Source: DASYYE01 sp035946955 (GTDB lineage: Bacteria; Actinomycetota; Actinomycetes; Streptosporangiales; Streptosporangiaceae). From it: a stretch of 21,292 nt of DNA. Numbering within the stretch: the stretch's first letter is position 1; every line of letters begins with the position of its first letter. A program made the translations under genes and the position numbers. The notes beneath the pieces were generated by a model, which did not search any database, was not told where the DNA came from, and saw only the letters and a program-made list of their open reading frames with translations. Location of the stretch: assembly GCA_035946955.1 (NCBI GenBank), contig DASYYE010000280.1, positions 1 through 21,292 of the forward strand, written 5' to 3'. Shown here one piece after another: positions 7,636-14,667 of this stretch.

Positions 7636-7648
7636 ATAGCGCCGGTAT
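7636..7648 (-). promoter_or_regulatory. Candidate ArsR operator
   Basis: The stretch ATAGCGCCGGTAT is an imperfect dyad (ATA...TAT outer arms) 10 bases upstream of the ArsR start, in an otherwise G+C-rich gap. ArsR proteins bind such interrupted dyads over their own promoters. No good -10/-35 pair could be assigned. Confidence 0.3.
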
Positions 7649-7752
7649 GCGCTGCATTGGGCGAGGGTGGCGGTCTAGCTGCCTGGCCGGGCCGGCGGCC
7701 TGGGTCGCAAGGTGGCGGCGGGGGTTGTGCTGTCGGTGTTCTGAGCCGGGAG

Positions 7753-9525
7753 TCAGGGGCCGGTGGCTGCGCCGTGGGGGCCGGTGATGCGGTCGATGGC
7801 GGTGGCGTAGCGGGCGGCGTTGCTGACCGACATGCCGAACAGGTCGCACAGGGCGCGGACGTCGCCGTGGGTGGCGTGGGCTTCATCCAGGATGCGGTCC
7901 AGCCGGATGTGCTGGGCCGACATGCCGAGCTGGTTGCCGATCCACGCGGAGGTGACCGGCCGGGTGCTGGCCCAGTTGCGGGCGTGGATGAACAGGTGCG
8001 GGTTGATGCTGGCTGGCCAGGTGGCGGTGCGGTAGCTGAGGTAGGCGCCCAGCCGCTCGCGGGCTGGGGCGGCGAGCAGGATGACCTGTTCGCCGATGTG
8101 GATGCGGCCGTCGCGGGTGTCGGTGAGCTGCAGCGTGCACAGGTGGCCGACGCGGGTGGCGTGGAAGCCGAGCAGGGCGGCGATGGCGGCTTGGGCGGGG
8201 CGGGGGGAGTTCAGCGCGCCGCGCAGGGTGGCCAGCTCGACGGCTGGGGGGATCTTGAACTGGGCGGCGGGGACGTGGATCCGGAACGTCGGGTCGCTGA
8301 AGACGATCTTGGCGGCTTTGAGTGCCCGGAAGATCGAGCGCAGGCCCTGGACGGTGGTGGCGCGGGGCGCCCCGGAGGGTGGCAGGACAGCGAGCACCTC
8401 GGCGCGGCTGATCTCGCGCAGCGAGGCATGGATGGCCGCCCAGGTTTTCAGCGCGGGCAGTGCGAAGCCCAGGTGGTTGCGGATGGTCTGGTCGGAGCGG
8501 GGTTTGCGGCGGGGCGGGGTGGTGCGGCCATCGCGCATGGTGGCCAGCCAGGTTCGCAGTTCGTGGCGCATCGGAGCGGGCAGTGGTGCCACGGTGACCT
8601 CGAACCAGCGCAGCACGGCGGGCTGGCGGTCGTCCTCCAGCATGCCGGCTGCGGCGATGACCTCGGCGACGGCAGCGGCGGGGTGGCGGATCTGGGTGAG
8701 CAGCAGGATGTCGCTGCGGCGGATGGGGGCGCCGGGGGTGTCCTGGATGCCGAGCATGATCCGGGTAGACCGCTGGATCAGCGCGGTCCGGTTGGTGCTC
8801 CAGCCGACCTGTTGTGCGTGGCCGCGGACGAACTGCGCGAACGCGGCGGCAAGCGCGGGGTCGGGTGGCGGCGGGAAGCCCTTGGTGATGCCCAGCCGCA
8901 GGTTGCGTGGAGTCTCGGTGAGCACGAGCTGGCGCCAGGGCACCGGGCGCAGCAGGCTCATGTCCGCCGGGACGGTCTTCTTCTGATAGTCGCGGCGGGG
9001 GGTGCCGGGCGGGCGCCACATGCCGGCGATGAACAGCTGCTGGCCGTGGGCGTTGGCCTCGGCCAGGCTGACCGTCTCGATCCTGCGGCCGAGCAGGCGG
9101 GCGGCGTGGTGGCGCTGTTTGCAGCACAGCCGGCACGACCCGGCGGGGCCCAGCGGGGCCTGCTGCCCGCAGGTCGGGCAGGACGCCGGGCGCCCGTATT
9201 TCTCCCGCCAGGCCTTGCACGCCGCACAGATCCACCCGTAGCGGGCGGTGACGCCCCAGGCGCCGCAGTCCGGGCACGAGCTCACCACAACGGGCCGCCG
9301 GCGCAGTTTCCCCGGCGATTCCCAGACCGGCGATTTAGGGCCCGGTGCGTGGAAGTGGCAGTGGGTGCACAGCCCGGAGGTGAAATAGTTCTCGGCCGAC
9401 CCGCAGCGGCGGCAAGGCGGCGGGGTGACCGGCCCGCCGGGCCAGCATTCGAAGCAGAACGGGATCTCCCGCATCGCCGGTGGCCGCACCCCGCAGACCT
9501 GGCAGCGGTTCTTCATGACGCTCAC
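7753..9525 (-). CDS. Zn-ribbon protein with degenerate tyrosine-recombinase-like C-terminus (trio protein 3, block 1)
   Basis: The protein has about 590 residues. Counting from ATG 9516, eight C-x2-C knuckles lie at C5/8, 21/24, 35/38, 50/53, 81/84, 97/100, 113/116 and 128/131, enough for four zinc ribbons. A helical middle region follows. The C-terminus keeps a recognisable recombinase outline: an LLGFHATRVGHL stretch like the box I Arg, HIRLDR where H-x2-R is expected, LFGMS in place of LGH, and a final ARYATAIDR. GTG 9525 overlaps the upstream stop as GTGA; ATG 9516 is also possible. Its place after a true recombinase and an HTH protein suggests a partner in the same strand-exchange complex, comparable to TnpB of Tn554. 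The recombinase reading of the C-terminus is inferred; it may have no catalysis. Confidence 0.7.
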   Translation of the reverse strand: MSVMKNRCQVCGVRPPAMREIPFCFECWPGGPVTPPPCRRCGSAENYFTSGLCTHCHFHAPGPKSPVWESPGKLRRRPVVVSSCPDCGAWGVTARYGWICAACKAWREKYGRPASCPTCGQQAPLGPAGSCRLCCKQRHHAARLLGRRIETVSLAEANAHGQQLFIAGMWRPPGTPRRDYQKKTVPADMSLLRPVPWRQLVLTETPRNLRLGITKGFPPPPDPALAAAFAQFVRGHAQQVGWSTNRTALIQRSTRIMLGIQDTPGAPIRRSDILLLTQIRHPAAAVAEVIAAAGMLEDDRQPAVLRWFEVTVAPLPAPMRHELRTWLATMRDGRTTPPRRKPRSDQTIRNHLGFALPALKTWAAIHASLREISRAEVLAVLPPSGAPRATTVQGLRSIFRALKAAKIVFSDPTFRIHVPAAQFKIPPAVELATLRGALNSPRPAQAAIAALLGFHATRVGHLCTLQLTDTRDGRIHIGEQVILLAAPARERLGAYLSYRTATWPASINPHLFIHARNWASTRPVTSAWIGNQLGMSAQHIRLDRILDEAHATHGDVRALCDLFGMSVSNAARYATAIDRITGPHGAATGP

Positions 9526-9833
9526 GCCGGGGGCACCGACCGGTGCCGGCCCAGCCGGGGGGTGATCTGCGGCCGTTCCCCGGCCGCGGCCACCGGCGGC
9601 CTGCGGGCGGCGACCTGGCCGGGTTCGCAGATCAGCAGGTCTGCTGGGGTGCACTCCAGCACCGCGCAGATCACGTCGAGATCTTCCAGCCGGATCGACA
9701 CCGGCGTCGTGGTCCACCACCGTGACATCTTCCCGGCGCTGATCTCCAGCCCGGCCTCAGCCAGCCGGTGGCGCATTTCCGTCGATTTCCAGATCCCGCG
9801 TTCCGCGGCGGTCATCCGCAGATTCCAGCGCAC
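9522..9833 (-). CDS. Cro/C1-type HTH protein (trio protein 2, block 1)
   Basis: The protein has 103 residues. It starts MRWNLRMTAAERGIWKST and continues with an HTH: EMRHRLAEAGLEISAGKMSR, then LEDLDVICAVLECTPADLL, the usual ending of Cro/C1 domains. The C-terminal 30 residues are basic and Pro-rich. GTG 9833 lies 4 bases after the recombinase stop, with GAGG upstream. Its stop overlaps the GTG of the next gene. The equivalent protein in block 2 shares RWNLR at the start and the C-x-IL-CTP-DL ending, so the two are homologous. It could act as an accessory DNA-binding factor for recombination or as a repressor of the trio; Tn554 TnpC is a similar-sized accessory protein. Confidence 0.8.
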   Translation of the reverse strand: MRWNLRMTAAERGIWKSTEMRHRLAEAGLEISAGKMSRWWTTTPVSIRLEDLDVICAVLECTPADLLICEPGQVAARRPPVAAAGERPQITPRLGRHRSVPPA

Positions 9834-9837
9834 CTGC

Positions 9838-10929
9838 TCACCTCATTCCCTCACCAAGCCGTGCGGCGACCCGGGCATTCGCCTTCGCCCACGCATGCTC
9901 AATGTGATCAGCGTGGACGTGAATATAACGGGTCGTCGTGGAAAGCCATTCATGGCCCAGCAATTCCTGGATCGCTTTCAAATCCATTCCCCGGGCATAC
10001 ATCGACGACGCGCAAAAATGCCGCAGCGTATGCGGGCTCAGCCGCCCCGACCACTCCGGCAGCGACCGCGCAACCGCGTTCGCCAGCCCGTCCCGCAGCG
10101 CCTGGTCCCCGATCCGGCTGCACATCCCCGTCGCCAGGTCATGGCGCTCACTGGGCAGCAGCGGCGCATCCAGGCAGGCGTAATCGTCGCCGAACTGGTG
10201 GCGCACCTCAGCCAGCCACCAATCCAGCAGGTCACCCGCCTGGTTGATCGCCGGGACCAGCCGGGTCTTCGGGCCACGGCCCCGGCTGCCCTTGCCATAC
10301 CGGACATGGATCTTGCCGTACTCACCCAGGTCGCGGCGCCAGTCCCGGATGTCCAGCATGTACGTCTCCCGGATCCGCAGCCCGGTCCGCCGCCACAGCG
10401 ACGCCGCCAGGTAATCCCGCGCGGCGGGGAGGAACTTGCGGGCGTGCGGCAGCCAGGCCCGCCACGCCGCGAACAGCGCCTCCACCTCATCCTCAGGCGG
10501 CGGCACCCGCAGCACGCCGTAATCGGCTTTGGCCGGCCGGTTGAATTCATCGATCACCTGGATCACGACATGACCGGTCAGCCGGTGAATATCACCCTGA
10601 TACCGCAGCACCAGGAAGTCGTAGAACCGGGCCAGCGCCCACGCCTTGTGCTGCACCGTCAGCCGCGCCCGCCCCAGCACCGTGCGCTGCCGGGCCAGGA
10701 ACACGTCAGCATCCTGCGGCTGGGCGGTCCACACGGGGCGGCCCAGGAACCGGGCGAACTCGAAGATCACCGACCGGTTCTCGTTCACCGTCGCGTCGCC
10801 CACACCCGCGCCGACGGCCGCCAGCAGGTACTGGTCCACCAGTTCCTGCTCGAAGTCCTCGCGCTCCTGGGTCGTCTCGACCCGCTGCGGAGCACCCAGG
10901 GACCGGACTACCGCCAGCTCCACGCGCAC
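9838..10929 (-). CDS. Tyrosine recombinase (trio protein 1, block 1)
   Basis: The protein has about 363 residues from GTG 10929. The catalytic set is complete: Arg in RRTGLRIRETYML (R185), a hairpin Lys in VRYGKGSRG, H-x2-R in SPHTLRHF (H300, R303), His in LLGHEWLS (H326) and the nucleophile in TTTRYIHVH (Y335). An N-terminal SAM-like core-binding domain precedes it (DATVNENRSVIFEFARFLG). These enzymes cut and rejoin DNA through a 3'-phosphotyrosine without a target duplication. GTG 10929 was chosen because GGGGGAACGGG precedes it; GTG 10959 and TTG 10992 are in-frame alternatives. First gene of the minus-strand trio. Length matches Tn554 TnpA (about 361). Confidence 0.9.
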   Translation of the reverse strand: MRVELAVVRSLGAPQRVETTQEREDFEQELVDQYLLAAVGAGVGDATVNENRSVIFEFARFLGRPVWTAQPQDADVFLARQRTVLGRARLTVQHKAWALARFYDFLVLRYQGDIHRLTGHVVIQVIDEFNRPAKADYGVLRVPPPEDEVEALFAAWRAWLPHARKFLPAARDYLAASLWRRTGLRIRETYMLDIRDWRRDLGEYGKIHVRYGKGSRGRGPKTRLVPAINQAGDLLDWWLAEVRHQFGDDYACLDAPLLPSERHDLATGMCSRIGDQALRDGLANAVARSLPEWSGRLSPHTLRHFCASSMYARGMDLKAIQELLGHEWLSTTTRYIHVHADHIEHAWAKANARVAARLGEGMR

Positions 10930-11084
10930 CCCCGTTCCCCCACCGCGACCACCTGTCACGAATGCGGACGAGGTTTCCAGATTATGGATCAAACGTCAAT
11001 CTACGCACACAAGTCACTGCCAGCGCCCTGGCCTCACCCGCAGCCGGGACAGCCCACTTCTCAAGATCACAAACTGCGGGAAGT
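10930..11084 (-). promoter_or_regulatory. Leader and right end of block 1
   Basis: This non-coding stretch upstream of the recombinase contains a relatively A+T-rich patch around 10978-11035. In the minus direction it includes TTGACG and, nine bases on, TAATCT; the spacing is too short for a single sigma-70 promoter, so either may belong to a different promoter or to recombinase-binding sites. The stretch finishes with CAAACTGCGGGAAGT, which resembles the right end of block 2. Confidence 0.35.
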
Positions 11085-11238
11085 TCCTGCAACGGACCAG
11101 GCCATCCGCGCCGAACCACCCCTCGCGCGCCACCTGGTTAGGCAGGCCAGCATTGATCAGGCCGCCGACGCCGGGCCGCCCTTGGCCCACCTCCTGGTAG
11201 GGCGTCGCGGTCACGGTCAGGGCGAGGTGTCCGGATGA
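11085..11238 (+). pseudogene. 3' piece of the small transfer-operon gene split by block 1
   Basis: The frame reads PATDQAIRAEPPLARHLVRQ and ends with LLVGRRGHGQGEVSG, with good third-position G/C bias. Its TGA overlaps the ATG of the coupling-protein gene (ATGA), the coupling seen throughout this operon, which shows that it is a real gene end. No start codon is left, and the head of the gene is at 6565-6620. It may have encoded a small soluble accessory of the secretion system; the family is not recognised. Confidence 0.55.
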
Positions 11239-13112
11239 TCCGTGCACCTGGCCCTCGGGCACCAGTCGCTGGTGGAAACACCGGCATGTGGTGGGTGCTC
11301 GCCCTGGGCTGGGGCCTGGTCGGCCTCTCCGGCCTGGTCTGGGTCGCGGCATGGGCCAGCGCTGCACTCGCGGGCGGCCACGTGCCTGCGTTCGGGGGAA
11401 GCTGGGTAGCGGCGCTCGTACGGGGCCGGACCACCAGCACCTGGCCAGGTACCCCCAGCATCCTGGTCGCATGCCTGACACTCCTGCTCACGGGGACCGC
11501 AGCAGGTGTCGTCATGTCGACATGGCATTGGGTGTCCGGGTGGCTGCCGCATCAGAGCGACCCGGTCGCGGCCTTGCGGCACAACCCCGGCGTCCTGCCC
11601 CTCACTCCAGAGCCGTCGGCCCGGACAGCGGTCAGGCTGCGCGCGTCACTGGCCACCACCGGCCCAAGGAAGTTGACTCCAGCCGATACCGGGCTCATCC
11701 TCGGCAACCTCATGCGGCCGGGCATGCGCGGCCCGGCGCTGTACGCCTCGTGGGAAGACACGGTGGTGGCGTTCATGGCGCCTCGGTCGGGAAAGACCAC
11801 CGCGCTCGGGGTGCCCTACGTGCTGTCCGCACCTGGTCCCGTTGTCGCGACCAGTATCAAAGCCGACCTGTGGGCGGCTACCGCGCGGTTGCGTGCCACA
11901 CGGGGCTGCCGGGTATGGCTGTTCGACCCACAGCACATCACCTGCCAGCACCAGGAATGGTGGTGGGATCCGCTGCATGGGCTGGCCAGCGTTGAAGCGG
12001 CGCACCGGATGTCATCGCACTTCGTGCTCACCGTGGCCGACGGTCGGCAACGTGACCTGTGGGGGCCGGCCGCGCAGGAACTGCTATGCGCGCTGTTCCT
12101 CGCGGCAGCGGTCTCAGGCCGGTCCCTGCGGGACGTGGCGCGGTGGCTGGACGACACCGCCTCGCCGACACCTGCGGAACTCCTGGACACCGCGGGGTTC
12201 CGGGCGCTGGGTTCGTCGCTGCGAGGTGCACAGAACGGCGCACCCGAGACCCGCGACGGCATCTACCAGACCGCCAGGACAGCCGCAGCATGCCTGCACG
12301 ACGAAGAGATCATGCGCTGGGTAGCCCCGCCATCCTCGCCGCTGCCCGTGTTCCGCCCGGACGGGTTCGCTGCCTCACGGGACACGTTGTACCTGCTGAC
12401 CGAGTCCCGGGCCTCGGCGTCCCCGCTAATCGCCGCGCTCACCGACACGGTCATGCGAGCCGGGCGGCGGCTCGCCGAGACCGAGGGCGGCAGGCTCGAC
12501 CCGCCCATGGTGCTGATCCTCGACGAGGCGGCCAACATCTGCCGGATCGGCGACCTGCCCGACCTCTACAGTCACCTCGGGTCACGCGGCATGGTGCCGG
12601 TGACCATCCTGCAGTCCTACCAGCAGGGGGTGACCGTGTGGGGCGAGGCGGGGATGGCCTCCCTGTGGGGCGCGGCCACCCGCAAGGTCATCGGCGCGGG
12701 CATCGATGACCCCCGCCTCGCCCGCGACTTGGCAGTACTGATCGGCCAGCATGACGTCCCCGTCCGCTCAGCCAGCTACGGTGACGGCCGGGCCAGCGAG
12801 CAGATCTCACTGCGCCGCCAGGACATCATGCAAGCCGCCGACATCCGCGCCCTGCTACCAGGCACCGCGCTCCTGCTCGCCACCGGTGCCCGGCCCGCGC
12901 TGATCAAGCTCCGCCCCTGGTACACAGGCCCTGACGCAGCCCTGGTCGCCGACGCCACCCGGCAGGCGGAGCACGCCATGCGAGAAGGCGCCCGACGGAT
13001 GGCAGCATCCCGGGACACACCCGGCGCGCAAGCCGCTCCCCGCCACTGGATGTCGGCCGCCGATGACATCGCCATGGCGGCCATGGGTGAGCGCAACGGA
13101 TGGCACGGATGA
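11235..13112 (+). CDS. VirD4/TraD-like type IV coupling protein
   Basis: The protein has 625 residues. Two N-terminal transmembrane helices (about residues 18-47 and 70-96) are followed by a TraD/TraG-type ATPase: Walker A APRSGKTT at 182-189, then VVATSIKADLWAAT, the WWWDPLHGL stretch, and Walker B MVLILDEAANI with D430-E431, then LPDLYSHLGSRGMVPVTILQS. The last motif is the TraM-recognition-like region of coupling proteins. It forms a hexameric DNA pump that brings the relaxosome or transferred DNA to the channel. ATG 11235 overlaps the preceding broken gene's stop; the gene ends in an ATGA overlap with the DUF4913 gene. Block 1 lies immediately upstream and may be polar on it. Confidence 0.92.
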   Translation: MIRAPGPRAPVAGGNTGMWWVLALGWGLVGLSGLVWVAAWASAALAGGHVPAFGGSWVAALVRGRTTSTWPGTPSILVACLTLLLTGTAAGVVMSTWHWVSGWLPHQSDPVAALRHNPGVLPLTPEPSARTAVRLRASLATTGPRKLTPADTGLILGNLMRPGMRGPALYASWEDTVVAFMAPRSGKTTALGVPYVLSAPGPVVATSIKADLWAATARLRATRGCRVWLFDPQHITCQHQEWWWDPLHGLASVEAAHRMSSHFVLTVADGRQRDLWGPAAQELLCALFLAAAVSGRSLRDVARWLDDTASPTPAELLDTAGFRALGSSLRGAQNGAPETRDGIYQTARTAAACLHDEEIMRWVAPPSSPLPVFRPDGFAASRDTLYLLTESRASASPLIAALTDTVMRAGRRLAETEGGRLDPPMVLILDEAANICRIGDLPDLYSHLGSRGMVPVTILQSYQQGVTVWGEAGMASLWGAATRKVIGAGIDDPRLARDLAVLIGQHDVPVRSASYGDGRASEQISLRRQDIMQAADIRALLPGTALLLATGARPALIKLRPWYTGPDAALVADATRQAEHAMREGARRMAASRDTPGAQAAPRHWMSAADDIAMAAMGERNGWHG

Positions 13113-13504
13113 CCGCCGCGAGCCCCACCGCCAAGACCAGCGACGGCAACGGCAAGCCCGCGCCGAAGCCCGTGTACGGCAGCGTCGAGGCCTGGGTGAC
13201 CGGCCAGTTCCTGCCCATGTTCCGCCGCCCGCTCGGAGGTGAGTACCGGTGGTGCCGTCAATGGTGGCAGCACGCCGAAGCCATCACCCGGCTCACCGCC
13301 TTGTGGCACGCCTGGGAAGTGCTGCGGCTGGAGCCGGGCACCGGCATGGCCACCTGGTTCCGCGACCACCTCGACCACCAGCTCCCCGTGCTCATGGGCA
13401 GGCTCGGCCCGTTCGCCCACTGCAGCGAAGACGAGCACATCGAGCCACGTCAAGCGAAGAACACCCAGGCACCGTCTGGGTGGTGGGATCTGGGCGAGGG
13501 ATGA
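13109..13504 (+). CDS. DUF4913-family protein
   Basis: The protein has about 131 residues. It contains the Trp-rich signature of this family: YGSVEAWVTGQFLPMFRRPL, then YRWCRQWWQHAEAITRLTAL, WHAWEVLRLEPGTGMATWFR, and DHLDHQLPVLMG. DUF4913 proteins are small cytoplasmic proteins common on actinobacterial plasmids and integrative elements, usually beside coupling-protein genes; their biochemical role is not known. ATG 13109 overlaps the coupling-protein stop as ATGA; ATG 13100 is an in-frame alternative that would add three residues. Confidence 0.85.
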   Translation: MTAASPTAKTSDGNGKPAPKPVYGSVEAWVTGQFLPMFRRPLGGEYRWCRQWWQHAEAITRLTALWHAWEVLRLEPGTGMATWFRDHLDHQLPVLMGRLGPFAHCSEDEHIEPRQAKNTQAPSGWWDLGEG

Positions 13505-13510
13505 CGGACT

Positions 13511-13604
13511 GTGGGGCGTCGGCGGGGACGCGGGAAGATAGAGGGCCAGCTCTCCTTCGACGACCTCTTCAACGCGGGGGAGCCGGCTGGGCAGGAGACC
13601 GAGC
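13511..13604 (+). other. Short coding-like N-terminal segment (possible head of the methylase-helicase or a tiny gene)
   Basis: GTG 13511 begins MGRRRGRGKIEGQLSFDDLF, with strong third-position G/C bias for about 31 codons. The same frame then stays open to 14632, but between about 13605 and 13985 its third positions are poor in G/C while the frame of the 127-residue gene is rich. A basic head with QLSFDDLF is what I would expect at the start of DarB-like proteins, so this may be the original head of the methylase-helicase, separated from the rest by the nested gene. It could instead be an independent short peptide. Confidence 0.35.
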
Positions 13605-13988
13605 ATGAACCAGTACGGGACGATGGCACGCGACCACTGGGCGAGGTGGCTGCCCCAGCGGTACACGCAGATCGAGGATCCGGACAGCTTCTTCTCCACT
13701 CTGGGCGAGGAAGTGGCCCACCAGGTCGGCGACTTGACGCTGGACCTGGCGGGCAACGAGCCAGCGGGGGAGGACTACCTGGGGAAGGTACGGCGCCTGA
13801 ACATGGCCCGGCTCCAGGCGGAAGAGATCGTGCTGAAGGAACGGGTTCTGCTGCCTCCCGAGAGCCCAGAAGACCAAGAGAAGGAGCCGGGGGCCGGTAT
13901 GAGGTCAGTGCCGGTGGTAGTGGACCGCAGCCACCCGCTGTGGGAGCAGGTGAACGCGGACCAAGAGGAACGCCTCCAGGACAGCTAG
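13605..13988 (+). CDS. Unrecognised 127-residue acidic protein
   Basis: The ATG at 13605 follows GGAGACCGAGC. The protein reads MNQYGTMARDHWARWLPQRY, then IEDPDSFFSTLGEEVAHQVG, DLTLDLAGNEPAGEDYLGKV and a helical stretch NMARLQAEEIVLKERVLLPP. Third codon positions are overwhelmingly G or C, so it is genuinely coding. No transmembrane segment or catalytic motif is visible; the middle looks helical and amphipathic. It lies in the conjugative operon between DUF4913 and the methylase-helicase, nested in another open frame. I do not recognise the family; a partner or regulator of the methylase-helicase is a guess from position. Confidence 0.75.
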   Translation: MNQYGTMARDHWARWLPQRYTQIEDPDSFFSTLGEEVAHQVGDLTLDLAGNEPAGEDYLGKVRRLNMARLQAEEIVLKERVLLPPESPEDQEKEPGAGMRSVPVVVDRSHPLWEQVNADQEERLQDS

Positions 13989-14594
13989 CCCCAGCCCGTT
14001 ACCAGCCCACGGGCCAACACGACCTCGCACCCTCAGGCGCCAACGCGCGGATCAAGGCGAACCTCCACGCTCTCATCGTGCTGCGGACCATCCAGCGCCA
14101 GCAGCGGTCTCCCACCCCGGCCGAACAGCGGCACCTGGCGGCCTGGTCCGGCTGGGGCGCGGTCCCGGAAATGTTCGACGAGGACCGGGAACAGTTCCGG
14201 TGGGCCCGCGCGCAGCTCGGCTTGCATTTGAGCTCGCAGGAGGCCGCTGCCGCTGCCCGGTCCACGCTCAACGCCCACTACACCGATGCCGGGCTCGTCC
14301 AGACCATCTGGGCGGGCGTCCGCAGGCTCGGCTTCACCGCCGGGCGAGTGCTGGAACCCGGCTGCGGATCGGGCAACTTCATCGGATTCGCACCACCCGG
14401 CGTCCGGATGACCGGGATCGAACTGGAACCGGTCACCGCGGCGATCGCTGCCGCGCTCTACCCCGATGCCACGGTCAGGTACGAGTCGTTCGCCGACACC
14501 CGGCTGCCTGAAGACTCTTTCGAATTGGTCATCGGCAACGTGCCGTTTGGGGATGTCACCCTGCACGACCGCCTCCACAATCGCGGTGGCCACA
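13940..14594 (+). pseudogene. 5' piece of methylase-helicase (DarB-like), interrupted by block 2
   Basis: The frame carries ARYQPTGQHDLAPSGANARI, then LAAWSGWGAVPEMFDEDREQ, the AdoMet-binding motif VLEPGCGSGNF (about 14348-14380) and the catalytic motif NVPF (14537-14548), a variant of the N-P-P-F/Y of N6-adenine methylases. Relatives are giant proteins (DarB of phage P1 and homologues on integrative elements) that combine methylase and SNF2 helicase and protect incoming DNA from restriction. The true start is unclear: GTG 13940 is the nearest start in frame, but coding bias appears only from about 13984. The frame breaks at 14595 after HNRGGH, just where family members continue with an IHNHF-like stretch. 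As it stands, translation would end at 14632. Confidence 0.75.
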
Positions 14595-14667
14595 GGAGTG
14601 GCGCAAGTGTCATATCTGAACCATGTGAATAGGTCTTCCTTTGTCCTGCCGTCGTGCCGTCCGGGGA

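Larger units (their letters stand above)
6621..11084. mobile_element. Block 1: recombinase-trio element carrying metal-efflux cargo
   Basis: This is a minus-strand block of about 4.46 kb inside a plus-strand operon. Gene order in its own direction is tyrosine recombinase, HTH protein, Zn-ribbon recombinase-like protein, ArsR regulator, cation transporter. The ends were set by comparing with block 2 and by requiring the split host frame to rejoin: the left end starts GGGAGTCC (block 2: GGAGTGGC) and the right end finishes CAAACTGCGGGAAGT (block 2: GCAAAACCGGAGAGT). Removing 6621-11084 joins the 5' and 3' pieces of the small gene in frame. No target duplication is apparent, as expected for tyrosine-recombinase elements. 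Ends are accurate only to several bases. An 11-base palindrome CAGCCCGGCTG (6611-6621) sits at the left junction. Confidence 0.65.

Noticed and set aside
7650..7752. Possible terminator in the G+C-rich gap between trio protein 3 and the ArsR gene
   Set aside because: Several GGCC-type dyads occur but all are short, overlapping and without a U-run; not distinguishable from background composition.
6532..11238. A stop-free plus-strand frame of 1568 codons running across block 1
   Set aside because: It is antisense to five well-supported minus-strand genes, translates to repetitive Gly/Ala/Arg-rich sequence, and such frames are common opposite G+C-rich genes. It happens to share phase with the two pieces of the split small gene.
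12776..13756. A 326-codon minus-strand frame opposite the coupling-protein end and DUF4913
   Set aside because: No domain signs, and the plus-strand frames here show real family motifs and coupling overlaps.
6609..14598. Shared CCACAG at both left junctions as a common core site
   Set aside because: If CACAG at 6609-6613 and 14593-ish is kept as the core, the block 1 host gene does not rejoin in frame; the GGAGT-based ends fit both sites better.
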